From assembly GCA_947484245.1 (NCBI GenBank), contig CANKOT010000001.1:1-64000 (forward strand): a stretch of DNA of 64,000 nt, read 5' to 3'. Positions 33,868 to 41,067 of the stretch are shown in pieces. The position numbers and the translations under genes were made by a program. The DNA is from Comamonadaceae bacterium. GTDB lineage: Bacteria > Pseudomonadota > Gammaproteobacteria > Burkholderiales > Burkholderiaceae. Position 1 is the first letter of the stretch; every line of letters begins with the position of its first letter. The notes beneath the pieces were generated by a model. The model did not search any database, was not told the origin of the DNA, and was given only the letters and a program-made list of their open reading frames with translations.

Positions 33868-34731
33868 ATGGAAAATTTGAAAAACCAACCACTAACAGAA
33901 CGGATTGAGGAACTCTTTCTTAAGATATTTAAAGTCGTCATTCTGGTAGTTATGGGGCTGGGATTAATCTTAGCGATTGGTTTGTCGCTTTATTCTGCAT
34001 CCCTTTATTTCCAAACACCAAAAGAACCGGCACCAGTAAAGGCTGCGCCTGCTGAAGAAGTAAGCTTAGATAAATTATTAAATCAATTAAAACCAGAAGA
34101 AGCGCCAAAGCAAGAAGACAAACAATCACCCTCAGATTCTCCTAAAGCGCAAGTCCCTGAAACCTTAAAATATCTTGAAGAAGTAACCGCTCTTTACAGA
34201 TGCACAATTGAATTCGGGAAAGCAGTGGGAGCGCAAGTCGAAGAGACAGACTCTGCTGCTGCCTCAAGAACGACTGAATACTATAGGAACCTATTTGAAA
34301 ATACTGCAGATTCCAACGATCGCAGGGGTTTACCGTACGTTAAAGATGCAGTTAAATTTACTTGTGCAGTTCTAAAAAACCAACAAATAATTACCCTACG
34401 TAAAGAATCTAAGGTGAGTGGGGTAGTTATGAAAATACTTGAATTTCATGTGAGAGAGTGGGATCGAATTCAACGTGAAAAAGCTAAATTCGAAAGAGAA
34501 GAAAAGATGAGAGTCGCCAAAGAAGAGGATGAAGAAGACGCGCGAGTCATGGGCGCTAAAATCCAAGCAATCACCATGATTGCCGCGGCAGGCATTGCTT
34601 TTGCAATATTCATGATCATTGCCTTGTATTTGATCTTTGCGAAAATCGAGACTAATTTGAGACGAATTGCCAACAACGGACAAGAACTATTGCCCAATAC
34701 ACACGAAGAGACAAAACCAATAACGTCTTGA
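33868..34731 (+). CDS. Unrecognised two-TM membrane protein
   Basis: 287 residues with one hydrophobic segment near residues 22-46 (VVILVVMGLGLILAIGLSLY) and another near 233-257 (IQAITMIAAAGIAFAIFMII). The loop between, about 185 residues, has a Pro/Glu/Lys-rich linker, two cysteines (LYRCTIEF, KFTCAVL) and an acidic/basic helix (REKAKFEREEKMRVAKEEDE) next to TM2. Both ends are probably cytoplasmic. No family is recognised. Paired with the secreted protein upstream (19-base gap) and closed by a strong terminator, the two form a bicistronic unit of AT-rich composition. Confidence 0.7.
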   Translation: MENLKNQPLTERIEELFLKIFKVVILVVMGLGLILAIGLSLYSASLYFQTPKEPAPVKAAPAEEVSLDKLLNQLKPEEAPKQEDKQSPSDSPKAQVPETLKYLEEVTALYRCTIEFGKAVGAQVEETDSAAASRTTEYYRNLFENTADSNDRRGLPYVKDAVKFTCAVLKNQQIITLRKESKVSGVVMKILEFHVREWDRIQREKAKFEREEKMRVAKEEDEEDARVMGAKIQAITMIAAAGIAFAIFMIIALYLIFAKIETNLRRIANNGQELLPNTHEETKPITS

Positions 34732-34780
34732 AACAGCGAGTATCAATTTCAGGCTAATAGTAATTAGTCTGATCACAAAT

Positions 34781-34819
34781 AGGCTTCCATGGCGACAAAA
34801 TGCCATGGGAGCCTTTTTT
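34781..34819 (+). terminator. Rho-independent terminator of the 32811-34731 unit
   Basis: A 13-bp stem (AGGCTTCCATGGC at 34781-34793 pairing with GCCATGGGAGCCT at 34802-34814, one G-T pair), an 8-base loop and a run of Ts to 34819. Confidence 0.88.
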
Positions 34820-34936
34820 AATCCTGAAAAGCAACTTGGAATAATTCAAGTATGAGATGGTTGGACTTGCGCTGTGTGTTGGCAAATTCTATGAAAACAA
34901 CTCAAAAGTAGGGGGGTGTACTTTGGCGTTCGTTCA

Positions 34937-34970
34937 AAAGAAAAGCGTAGCAAGTTTTCACACGCTACGC
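34937..34970 (-). terminator. Rho-independent terminator of tRNA-Phe
   Basis: On the minus strand GCGTAGC (34970-34964) pairs with GCTACGC (34951-34945), 12-base loop, followed by TTTTCTTTT (34944-34937). It starts 9 bases after the tRNA 3' end. Confidence 0.82.
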
Positions 34971-34978
34971 CTTGTAGA

Positions 34979-35054
34979 TGGTGGCCTGGACTGGAATCGA
35001 ACCAGTGACACGCGGATTTTCAATCCGCTGCTCTACCAACTGAGCTACCGGGCC
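34979..35054 (-). tRNA. tRNA-Phe (GAA)
   Basis: A 76-nucleotide cloverleaf including an encoded CCA end. The D arm reads GCTCAGTTGGTAGAGC. The anticodon stem-loop GCGGA-TTGAAAA-TCCGC gives anticodon GAA (Phe). The T arm is ACTGG-TTCGATT-CCAGT. The acceptor stem pairs GGCCCGG with CCAGGCC, with one C-A mismatch at the fifth pair and the rest perfect. It has its own promoter box and terminator, so it is a single-gene unit. Confidence 0.96.
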
Positions 35055-35067
35055 TAAGAGAAGCGGG

Positions 35068-35073
35068 ATTATA
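35068..35073 (-). promoter_or_regulatory. -10 box of the tRNA-Phe promoter
   Basis: A perfect TATAAT on the minus strand, 14 bases before the tRNA 5' end, placing transcription start about 7 bases upstream of the tRNA. No good -35 box is visible at 17 bases. Confidence 0.5.
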
Positions 35074-35146
35074 GCATCAGGAAAGTACCTTCTTTTAGGG
35101 GAAATCAGGGAGGAGGGATCGGTCTTGGGGGTGATAAGGTGGGCTG

Positions 35147-36391
35147 GTGAATACTGCAACATCCACTCAGGCCGACGCCTCCCTCATTGACTCGGCCTAC
35201 GCCGCCCGGCGCCTCTTCATCACGCTTCTCCTCATGACTTTGGGTGGCAGCAGCATGTATGTGGTGTCGGTAGTGTTGCCCGAAGTGCAAAAAGAATTTG
35301 GCATTTCCAGGGCCGACGCATCGCTGCCTTACACCCTCATGATGTTGGGCTTTGGTGCGGGTGGTCTGGCCATGGGCAAGTTGGCCGATAAATGGGGTGT
35401 GCATGTTGCCCTCTGGATTGGCGCGGTGGGTGTGGGCAGTGGTTTTATTTTGGCGGGCATGGCCTCCAACATTTGGTTGTTTGTATTGGCACACGGCCTG
35501 CTCATGGGCCTGTTGGGCAGTTCATCGACATTTGCGCCGCTGCTTGCCGACACATCTTTGTGGTGGGACAAGCGCCGCGGCATCGCCGTTGCAGTGTGTG
35601 CCAGTGGCAATTATTTGGCTGGAAGCATTTGGCCCGCGCTGGCGCAGCAGGGTGTTGAAACTTTGGGCTGGCGCGAAACCTACATTTGGATTGGCATTGT
35701 GTGTGGCCTGGGCATGCTGGCCTTGTCATTCTTGATGCGACAACGTCCACCGATGATGGTGGTGGCAGCGCCTGGCAGTGTGCAGTCAATGGCCTCAGAA
35801 CGGCCGTTTGGTTTGCCGGTTAACACCGCGCATGCTTTGCTTTGCGTGGCGGGTGTTGCCTGTTGCGTGGCCATGGCCATGCCGCAAGTGCACATTGTGG
35901 CTTACTGCACCGACCTAGGTTTTGGGGCGGCGCGCGGTTCTGAAATGTTGTCACTCATGTTGGCGTGTGGCATTGTGAGTCGGCTTATTTCGGGGGCCAT
36001 CTGTGACCGCATTGGAGGGCTCAAAACTTTGGCGCTTGGATCCGTGCTTCAGGGTGTGGCATTGCTGCTCTTTTTGCCGTTTGATGGCATGGTGTCTTTG
36101 TATGTGATCTCGGCCTTGTTTGGTTTGTTTCAGGGCGGCATTGTGCCTGCCTATGCCATTATTGTTCGCGAATATTTTCCAGCCAAGCGGGTCGGCGTTT
36201 TGGTCGGTGCTGTCATCATGGCCACCATGATTGGCATGGCGCTAGGGGGCTGGATGTCGGGTAAGGTGTTTGACTTAACGGGGTCTTACCACGCAGCCTT
36301 TGTGAATGGTGTGGTTTGGAATGCTCTGAATTTGAGCATTGCTTTGTTTTTGTTGTGGCGATTGAAGAAAGTGGTATCGCCCAAGGTCTAG
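35147..36391 (+). CDS. MFS transporter
   Basis: A 414-residue major-facilitator protein with twelve predicted membrane segments. Segment 1 is LFITLLLMTLGGSSMYVVSV. The loop 2-3 motif is GKLADKWGVHVALW, and a second copy after TM8 is GAICDRIGGLKTLALGSVL. It resembles the oxalate/formate antiporter and monocarboxylate-transporter-like MFS group in layout, but substrate is unknown. GTG 35147 is the likely start, with AAGGTGG upstream. It stands alone between tRNA-Phe and the 36472 gene. Confidence 0.88.
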   Translation: MNTATSTQADASLIDSAYAARRLFITLLLMTLGGSSMYVVSVVLPEVQKEFGISRADASLPYTLMMLGFGAGGLAMGKLADKWGVHVALWIGAVGVGSGFILAGMASNIWLFVLAHGLLMGLLGSSSTFAPLLADTSLWWDKRRGIAVAVCASGNYLAGSIWPALAQQGVETLGWRETYIWIGIVCGLGMLALSFLMRQRPPMMVVAAPGSVQSMASERPFGLPVNTAHALLCVAGVACCVAMAMPQVHIVAYCTDLGFGAARGSEMLSLMLACGIVSRLISGAICDRIGGLKTLALGSVLQGVALLLFLPFDGMVSLYVISALFGLFQGGIVPAYAIIVREYFPAKRVGVLVGAVIMATMIGMALGGWMSGKVFDLTGSYHAAFVNGVVWNALNLSIALFLLWRLKKVVSPKV

Positions 36392-36471
36392 CCCTGTCAA
36401 TTTTTCGATGGCATGTGTCTTGCAGGAGGGAGTGTCAAAACCCTTGATTTCTCCCTTTAGGAGTCGAAACC

Positions 36472-37077
36472 TTGACACATGCATACCGCCCCATTTTTAC
36501 AGCTGCTTTTCTGGCCTTTGGTTTAGCAGCAACTCCTATCAGTCAAGCTACCAGCTTGGTGAATTGGGAGGGCCTGAAGTCAAGTTTCAACTACACCCCC
36601 ATAGTGGGTGAATCGCTGGAGCGAATCATTGCCAAAACCATGCCCAATCATGACCTTAAACCAGAGGTTTTGGCTGAAGCCTTTAAAGCACTCAACCCCT
36701 TGCATTTCAGCAAGGACGCCAACAGTGTGACCAAACTTAGCACGGCCTTGAAGGTGCCCAACCAGAATCAAGTATTTAATATGGTGGAAGCGCAGTTGGG
36801 TGACAAATTGACTCAAATTGCAGCGGCTCAAGCTCAAAACTTGGCTGATGCAAGGCTATCAGAGACTAAGATGCCGGCCAAAGGAATGTTGGCAGGTACA
36901 AAAACCACCACACCTAAAATCAATCCTAAAACTGAAAGCTGGGTGAGGTTTCCCGCCACCAGGTTTGCCTTGTCTAAAAGGGTCGAAGGCTGGGTGATGT
37001 TTCCAAGTACCATTGCACCGAGCCCAGTTACAGCCGAATGGGTTCACTACCCAAGCAACCCCAATCAAGAGCTCTGA
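36472..37077 (+). CDS. Secreted protein with FimV/LysM-like domain and WV-x-[FY]-P repeats
   Basis: 201 residues, starting at TTG 36472 with GGAG upstream. A signal peptide ends near SQATS. Residues about 40-110 (GESLERIIAKTMPNHDLKPE, AFKALNPLHFSKDANSV, LKVPNQNQV) resemble the LysM-like peptidoglycan-binding region of FimV-type proteins. The C-terminal 55 residues contain three spaced copies of a short motif: ESWVRFPAT, EGWVMFPST and AEWVHYPSN, separated by about 20 residues. I know of no function for this repeat. It is convergent with the carbonic anhydrase gene, 6 bases between stops. Confidence 0.65.
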   Translation: MTHAYRPIFTAAFLAFGLAATPISQATSLVNWEGLKSSFNYTPIVGESLERIIAKTMPNHDLKPEVLAEAFKALNPLHFSKDANSVTKLSTALKVPNQNQVFNMVEAQLGDKLTQIAAAQAQNLADARLSETKMPAKGMLAGTKTTTPKINPKTESWVRFPATRFALSKRVEGWVMFPSTIAPSPVTAEWVHYPSNPNQEL

Positions 37078-37083
37078 AGCCCA

Positions 37084-38391
37084 TTAATTTGAATAAATGG
37101 GCCGACCATTGGCAGGTTGAATGGGACGTGCATTCATCTTGAATGGGAAGTCGGTTATTTGCTCTTTGCTAATATTCACTTGCGTCTTCAAAATGAAGAA
37201 CCTCACTTTTTCTGTGCAAGGCGGCGTGGTAAGTGAGCCGTCGTAGTGGAAGAAATCCAATTCTTTAGGCAGCAAGTTGGCTGGGTTGAACATCACACCG
37301 TCCGGCACCACTTCGGAGCCTGCATTTTTGGGTGCGTGCGTCCATAGAGTTTTAATGACTGAATTTTCGTTGCCTTCGCGCAGCATCACACCCAGTACAG
37401 CCAGTTCGCCTTCCATGTTTTTGTGGACGAGATGAACCACCATGGCGGAAGGTTTGCCGTCAATGTGCTCTTCGCTAGGGCGGTGGAAGTGAAATTGCAC
37501 CAAGTCATAAGGCCTGCCATCAATTCGAATTTTGGAGCCATTGGGCACGTTGACTTGAATGGTGTGTCCGTTGTTCACAATTTTGAGCTGGCCTTGCTTG
37601 TAATCGGGCGCCAAGCTGTAACGAACCTTTTCAAATGGACCTTTGACGTTCAAAGGTGCTTGCGACTTGCCTCTGCCGCAAGTTGGAAATTCTTTGCCCC
37701 AGTTTTCTGGGCCCATGGCACCTTCGTATTCCCAATGTACAGCGTGTGCATCGGCAGGTCCGTGGGCAGCACTCTTCTTGTCTAATTTTTTATTATTTTT
37801 TTTTTCGTCAGAGCTTTTAGCGTCTTTACTTTCTGCTTTGTCAGCTGGTGCTGCTTTGGAGCCCGCCTTACTCTCACCTTTACCAGAAGCAGCCTCAGGC
37901 TGACATTCCGACATGACCTTCACTTTTTCGCCAGCCGCAGCCAACGCATTTTGAGCAGCGCAAATGACTTTTTGTTGGCCTTTCCAGTCGGTCATTTCCA
38001 ATGCTTTTTGGAAAGCCTCTACGGTGGCGGGATCTTTGGTGCCATTGGTCAAGAGGCGAACACCAGCCAAGCCCAGTTGTCGCTCGGTGGAAAGTCCTTT
38101 TTTTTCTTTCGCATAAGCGGCCTCAAGGTCTTTCAACACCATGCCAGAAGCAAAAGCCGCTTTCACAGCTTCAAGCTCTTGGGCTTTTGTCTTCAAGGTT
38201 GGCAGCATTTCTTTGCTTGCAGCCAACTCTTCCTCGGTAGCCTCGAACTTTTTATCTGCCTCTTCTACTTTTTGAGTAAGTTCAGCCACTTGCTCTGTTG
38301 CCGCAGCGCTCGACTTCTTTTGTGTCCAGCCAAAGTAGCCCGCACCAGCAGTAGAGATGGCGAGCAATATGATGGCGATAAGTTTGATCAT
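37084..38391 (-). CDS. Membrane-anchored alpha-carbonic anhydrase with coiled-coil N-terminus
   Basis: A 435-residue fusion. Residues 1-22 are an uncleaved membrane anchor (LIAIILLAISTAGAGYFGW). Residues about 30-80 are coiled coil (VAELTQKVEEADKKFEATEE), 80-165 a helical region with two cysteines, 170-205 a Lys/Ser-rich linker, and 215-435 an alpha-carbonic anhydrase. The zinc histidines are in QFHFHRPSEEH (about residues 297-307) and VVHLVHKN. The shuttle histidine fits NNGHTIQV and the Thr199 region is SLTTPPCTE. The Glu two residues before the third zinc His (E117 in human CAII) appears to be Val. It would hydrate CO2 in the periplasm if active. A 64-base gap separates it from the lipoprotein gene. 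Confidence 0.88.
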   Translation of the reverse strand: MIKLIAIILLAISTAGAGYFGWTQKKSSAAATEQVAELTQKVEEADKKFEATEEELAASKEMLPTLKTKAQELEAVKAAFASGMVLKDLEAAYAKEKKGLSTERQLGLAGVRLLTNGTKDPATVEAFQKALEMTDWKGQQKVICAAQNALAAAGEKVKVMSECQPEAASGKGESKAGSKAAPADKAESKDAKSSDEKKNNKKLDKKSAAHGPADAHAVHWEYEGAMGPENWGKEFPTCGRGKSQAPLNVKGPFEKVRYSLAPDYKQGQLKIVNNGHTIQVNVPNGSKIRIDGRPYDLVQFHFHRPSEEHIDGKPSAMVVHLVHKNMEGELAVLGVMLREGNENSVIKTLWTHAPKNAGSEVVPDGVMFNPANLLPKELDFFHYDGSLTTPPCTEKVRFFILKTQVNISKEQITDFPFKMNARPIQPANGRPIYSN

Positions 38392-38455
38392 GGTCTATTC
38401 CAGAATGTAATTTCCGTGCTTAGACAGATTCGTCAGAAAGCTTGAAAACTTGAAT

Positions 38456-39376
38456 TTATCGATCGGCTTTGAAACTGATTCCTCGGCCGTCGGAAGTGAT
38501 GCCTACTAAATAGAGGCGTAGTGTTTTGCCAGCAACTGGGCTAGTCGTGATAAAAGCTGCGCCGGTTAAATCTTTATTTCCTAAATTATTTTGAGTGCAA
38601 GCATTGGCGGCTGGAATGCTTACCGACACTTTGTAAAGATTCGTGCCGTCAAAGTTAGGCTTTATGTCACCCTTAGTGAGTTGACAATCGCCCCAAAAGA
38701 ACATGTAACTGCTGAGTGCCCCTGTCGATGATATGCTGATCGAGTAGGCCTCATTGGAACCATTGCTGTAGGACAAGACGCCCAGCCAATTTCCTTGAAC
38801 TGTACTCAGTGTTGCAGCTGTGTTGTAAATGTAGCTTGTTGGAAATTTGAGCTCTAAGTCTTTTATTTCCAGTGCATTGTCCAAGTTGATCAATGGAAAA
38901 TTAAGCGAGGCATTCATTTTTCCGGAGCTGATGCTATTTAAGGTCCCAGTGCCGGTTCGAATAAAAGGTGCGAAATAGCGTTGGTAATTGACTTGAGCCA
39001 AAGAGGCTGATGCTTTGCCTGTGATTTGCCCAGTACCGCTGTAAATGTCAGGGTTGGCGTCGTCGTAGTGCAAGGCATAAAACTTGGTGACGCCTCCAGA
39101 CTCGGGCTCTGTTGGCAGCAAGATTGTGACAAAGTCTTTTGGCAATTTGTCCAATTTGCCAGCCAAAGTGCCAACATAGGCACCTGCCGTGATGAGTGAG
39201 GCCGGTGGTACTTCGGGTGTTGCGGCAGGTGGGTTGCCGCTGTTGGCATCAGATCCGCCCCCACCCCCGCAGGCCGAAATGCCGACTGCCAAAAGGCAAG
39301 CCAAAATAGAAGCCACGACAGGCCTCGTGCAGAAACTCAAGTTTTGAGTGTCGTTGGTGTGTGTGCAGTTGTTCAT
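38456..39376 (-). CDS. Putative lipoprotein
   Basis: 306 residues, not recognised. A signal peptide ends in GISAC with a Gly-rich run after the cysteine (CGGGGGSDANSGNPP), typical of outer-membrane lipoproteins with a flexible tether. The rest is beta-rich with repeated Ser/Thr/Gly strands (ITAGAYVGTLAG, SGTGQITGKASASLAQV, AYSISISSTGALSSY), suggesting a small beta-barrel or beta-sandwich. Two cysteines (GDCQL, NACTQ) may form a disulphide. No operon partners are apparent and no enzymatic motif is seen. Confidence 0.7.
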   Translation of the reverse strand: MNNCTHTNDTQNLSFCTRPVVASILACLLAVGISACGGGGGSDANSGNPPAATPEVPPASLITAGAYVGTLAGKLDKLPKDFVTILLPTEPESGGVTKFYALHYDDANPDIYSGTGQITGKASASLAQVNYQRYFAPFIRTGTGTLNSISSGKMNASLNFPLINLDNALEIKDLELKFPTSYIYNTAATLSTVQGNWLGVLSYSNGSNEAYSISISSTGALSSYMFFWGDCQLTKGDIKPNFDGTNLYKVSVSIPAANACTQNNLGNKDLTGAAFITTSPVAGKTLRLYLVGITSDGRGISFKADR

Positions 39377-39422
39377 GGCTTGGCTCTTTTCAAGATCAGT
39401 GCGCTACTTTATAGTAGGGCGC

Positions 39423-39878
39423 ATGAATACCAAACACCATCTTGTTAAAAATACGGCCCCCCCACCAGGATTGGGTGCTGTTTTGAGTGTTGGCTTGGCG
39501 CTTGTTGCCAGTTTGCTTGTTCTTTGGGCGCCACTTTCCGCTCAGGCCGAATGGAAAAAAATAACTACTACCGATTCCGGCATTATTTATGTCGATGACG
39601 GCACCATCAAACGCAATGGCCCCATTCGATCGTTTTGGAGCTTGCTCGATTACAGAACACCCCAAAAAGCGCAAAGAGGTGCTTTCTTTGTGTCCACACG
39701 CACGCACATGGAAATGGATTGCCGCAAAGAAATGGTTCATATTTTGCAGTTTTCTATGCACAGCGGCCCCATGCTCACGGGTGAAATTGTCGACTCGCAG
39801 GGTGTGATGCGCGAATGGCAAACCATTCCCCCCGACACGCCCTTGGTGGCACTTTACAAATTCATTTGCGGCAAATAA
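39423..39878 (+). CDS. Surface-adhesin E-like secreted protein
   Basis: 151 residues from the ATG at 39423; an upstream in-frame extension to 39348 has no signal-like features and is discarded. A signal peptide ends near SAQAEW. The mature part (GIIYVDDGTIKRNGPIRSFW, LLDYRTPQKAQRG, MDCRKEMVHILQFSMHSGPM, WQTIPPDTPLVAL, ICGK) matches the surface-adhesin protein E-like family, with two cysteines likely bridged. Members are small periplasmic/outer-membrane proteins common in Betaproteobacteria with no firm role. It converges with the 39893-40612 gene. Confidence 0.7.
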   Translation: MNTKHHLVKNTAPPPGLGAVLSVGLALVASLLVLWAPLSAQAEWKKITTTDSGIIYVDDGTIKRNGPIRSFWSLLDYRTPQKAQRGAFFVSTRTHMEMDCRKEMVHILQFSMHSGPMLTGEIVDSQGVMREWQTIPPDTPLVALYKFICGK

Positions 39879-39892
39879 GCCCTTCAAACCAT

Positions 39893-40612
39893 TCATGGCC
39901 GCACCCATCCGGCCTGAAGCCAGTGTCTGTAGTTGGCTGAAAAATTCCAAGCAAAATTCTGCACCGATACGCCAGTTGGAAAAACGTCTTGCGTTAAGTG
40001 ATCCAGCCAGGGGCTTTGCGCATCCAATTGCGTGAGCCAGTGTTGATCGTGCCAATCGGGGTGCCGAACAGGCAAAGCACTTTCGAGCGCGATGGGCCGT
40101 GTGCATGGCCCAGACATTCGATCATGCAAGCTGCCCCATTCTCTGCCTTTGAGTTGCACCTTGAGTTGTTTGAGCCGGCGCTCTATTAGCTGCCAGTCGG
40201 TGGCCAATTTTTGAAATCGCAATTGGCCCAAAACATTGTCAAAAAATACACAGGCCTTGGGGTGTGCCGAAAGCAATGCATGAAGGTCTTGCAAGGCATC
40301 GCGAGTGTGGCAATGAAGCGCTGTGCCACTGGCTTGAAGTGTTTTGCCATGGCGCCATTTAAACAACATGGCTGCCCTAGGGTCGATGTCAAAAGTGTCG
40401 ACCCTGGCAAATTTCTGAAGCCATTGGCTCGACATCATCCAGCCCGCACTGGCACCAATGAGCAGCAGGCTGGGTTGGCCTGCCGTATTGCTAGTTTTGA
40501 ATGCTTGCGCATCAGACAGCAACCAATTTTCAATGGCTTGTGAAGTGGGTGCCCAACGTGCGTGAGAACGCCACGCCAACCAGTGCCAAGCCAAGCCACC
40601 CGTGAGGTTCAT
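39893..40612 (-). CDS. Unrecognised Rossmann-like protein coupled to fliJ
   Basis: 239 residues. The segment SLLLIGASAGWMMSSQWLQK, then VDTFDIDPRAAMLFKWRH, resembles motif I and the acidic end of strand 2 of SAM-dependent methyltransferases, and CVFFDNVLGQL fits motif IV. No specific family is recognised. Its start overlaps the fliJ stop by 4 bases, so it is translated from the sigma-54 fliEFGHIJ transcript. It could be a protein methyltransferase acting on flagellar proteins or simply a passenger; sequence alone does not decide. Confidence 0.5.
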   Translation of the reverse strand: MNLTGGLAWHWLAWRSHARWAPTSQAIENWLLSDAQAFKTSNTAGQPSLLLIGASAGWMMSSQWLQKFARVDTFDIDPRAAMLFKWRHGKTLQASGTALHCHTRDALQDLHALLSAHPKACVFFDNVLGQLRFQKLATDWQLIERRLKQLKVQLKGREWGSLHDRMSGPCTRPIALESALPVRHPDWHDQHWLTQLDAQSPWLDHLTQDVFPTGVSVQNFAWNFSANYRHWLQAGWVRP

Positions 40613-41067
40613 GCTTGTGGCTTGAGGTTGAACTGCATCACACCCAAAGCGTCCATGCGGCGTTGGTCTTTTTTATTCTCTTCACGTTGAACAGCCATGG
40701 CATTTTGATCGGCCAATGTTTGCATTTTGATGCGCTCGCGCTCTTGCACAATCAACTGCTCTTTGATACCGATGATGGCGTTTTCGGTGTACAGAATGTC
40801 GGTTTTGACGCGCTGCATCAAGCTTAAAAGTTGTGACATGAACTGACGTTGGTTCATGGCTTCCCGCATACCCACGCTTTGGGCATCAGACTGGGTGAGG
40901 CCATCGCGGTATTCGTCGTACATTTTTTGAATACGCTGTTCACTGGTTTGAAGGCTTTGCAGACGTTGGCGCGCCAGCATCATTTCATTTTGAATGAGCG
41001 CAATTTTATCTTCGGCTTTTTGCGCCAAGATGGTCCAGCAGGGGCGAGCTACTACTGTGTCGTTCAT
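40609..41067 (-). CDS. fliJ: Flagellar export protein FliJ
   Basis: A 152-residue, fully helical, coiled-coil protein directly after fliI, matching FliJ, the central stalk of the FliI/FliH export ATPase that engages FlhA. LAQKAEDKIALIQNEMMLAR and MNQRQFMSQLLSLMQRVKTD show the two long antiparallel helices. It overlaps the fliI stop and the following unknown gene by 4 bases each. FliJ sequences are poorly conserved; order and length carry the call. Confidence 0.82.
   Translation of the reverse strand: MNDTVVARPCWTILAQKAEDKIALIQNEMMLARQRLQSLQTSEQRIQKMYDEYRDGLTQSDAQSVGMREAMNQRQFMSQLLSLMQRVKTDILYTENAIIGIKEQLIVQERERIKMQTLADQNAMAVQREENKKDQRRMDALGVMQFNLKPQA

Noticed and set aside
34857..35057. A plus-strand open frame running through the tRNA gene.
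   Set aside because: It overlaps the whole tRNA-Phe and its terminator on the opposite strand and shows no protein features.
39348..39422. Extended start for the surface-adhesin E-like gene.
   Set aside because: The extension overlaps the divergent lipoprotein gene start, and the signal peptide reads naturally from the ATG at 39423.
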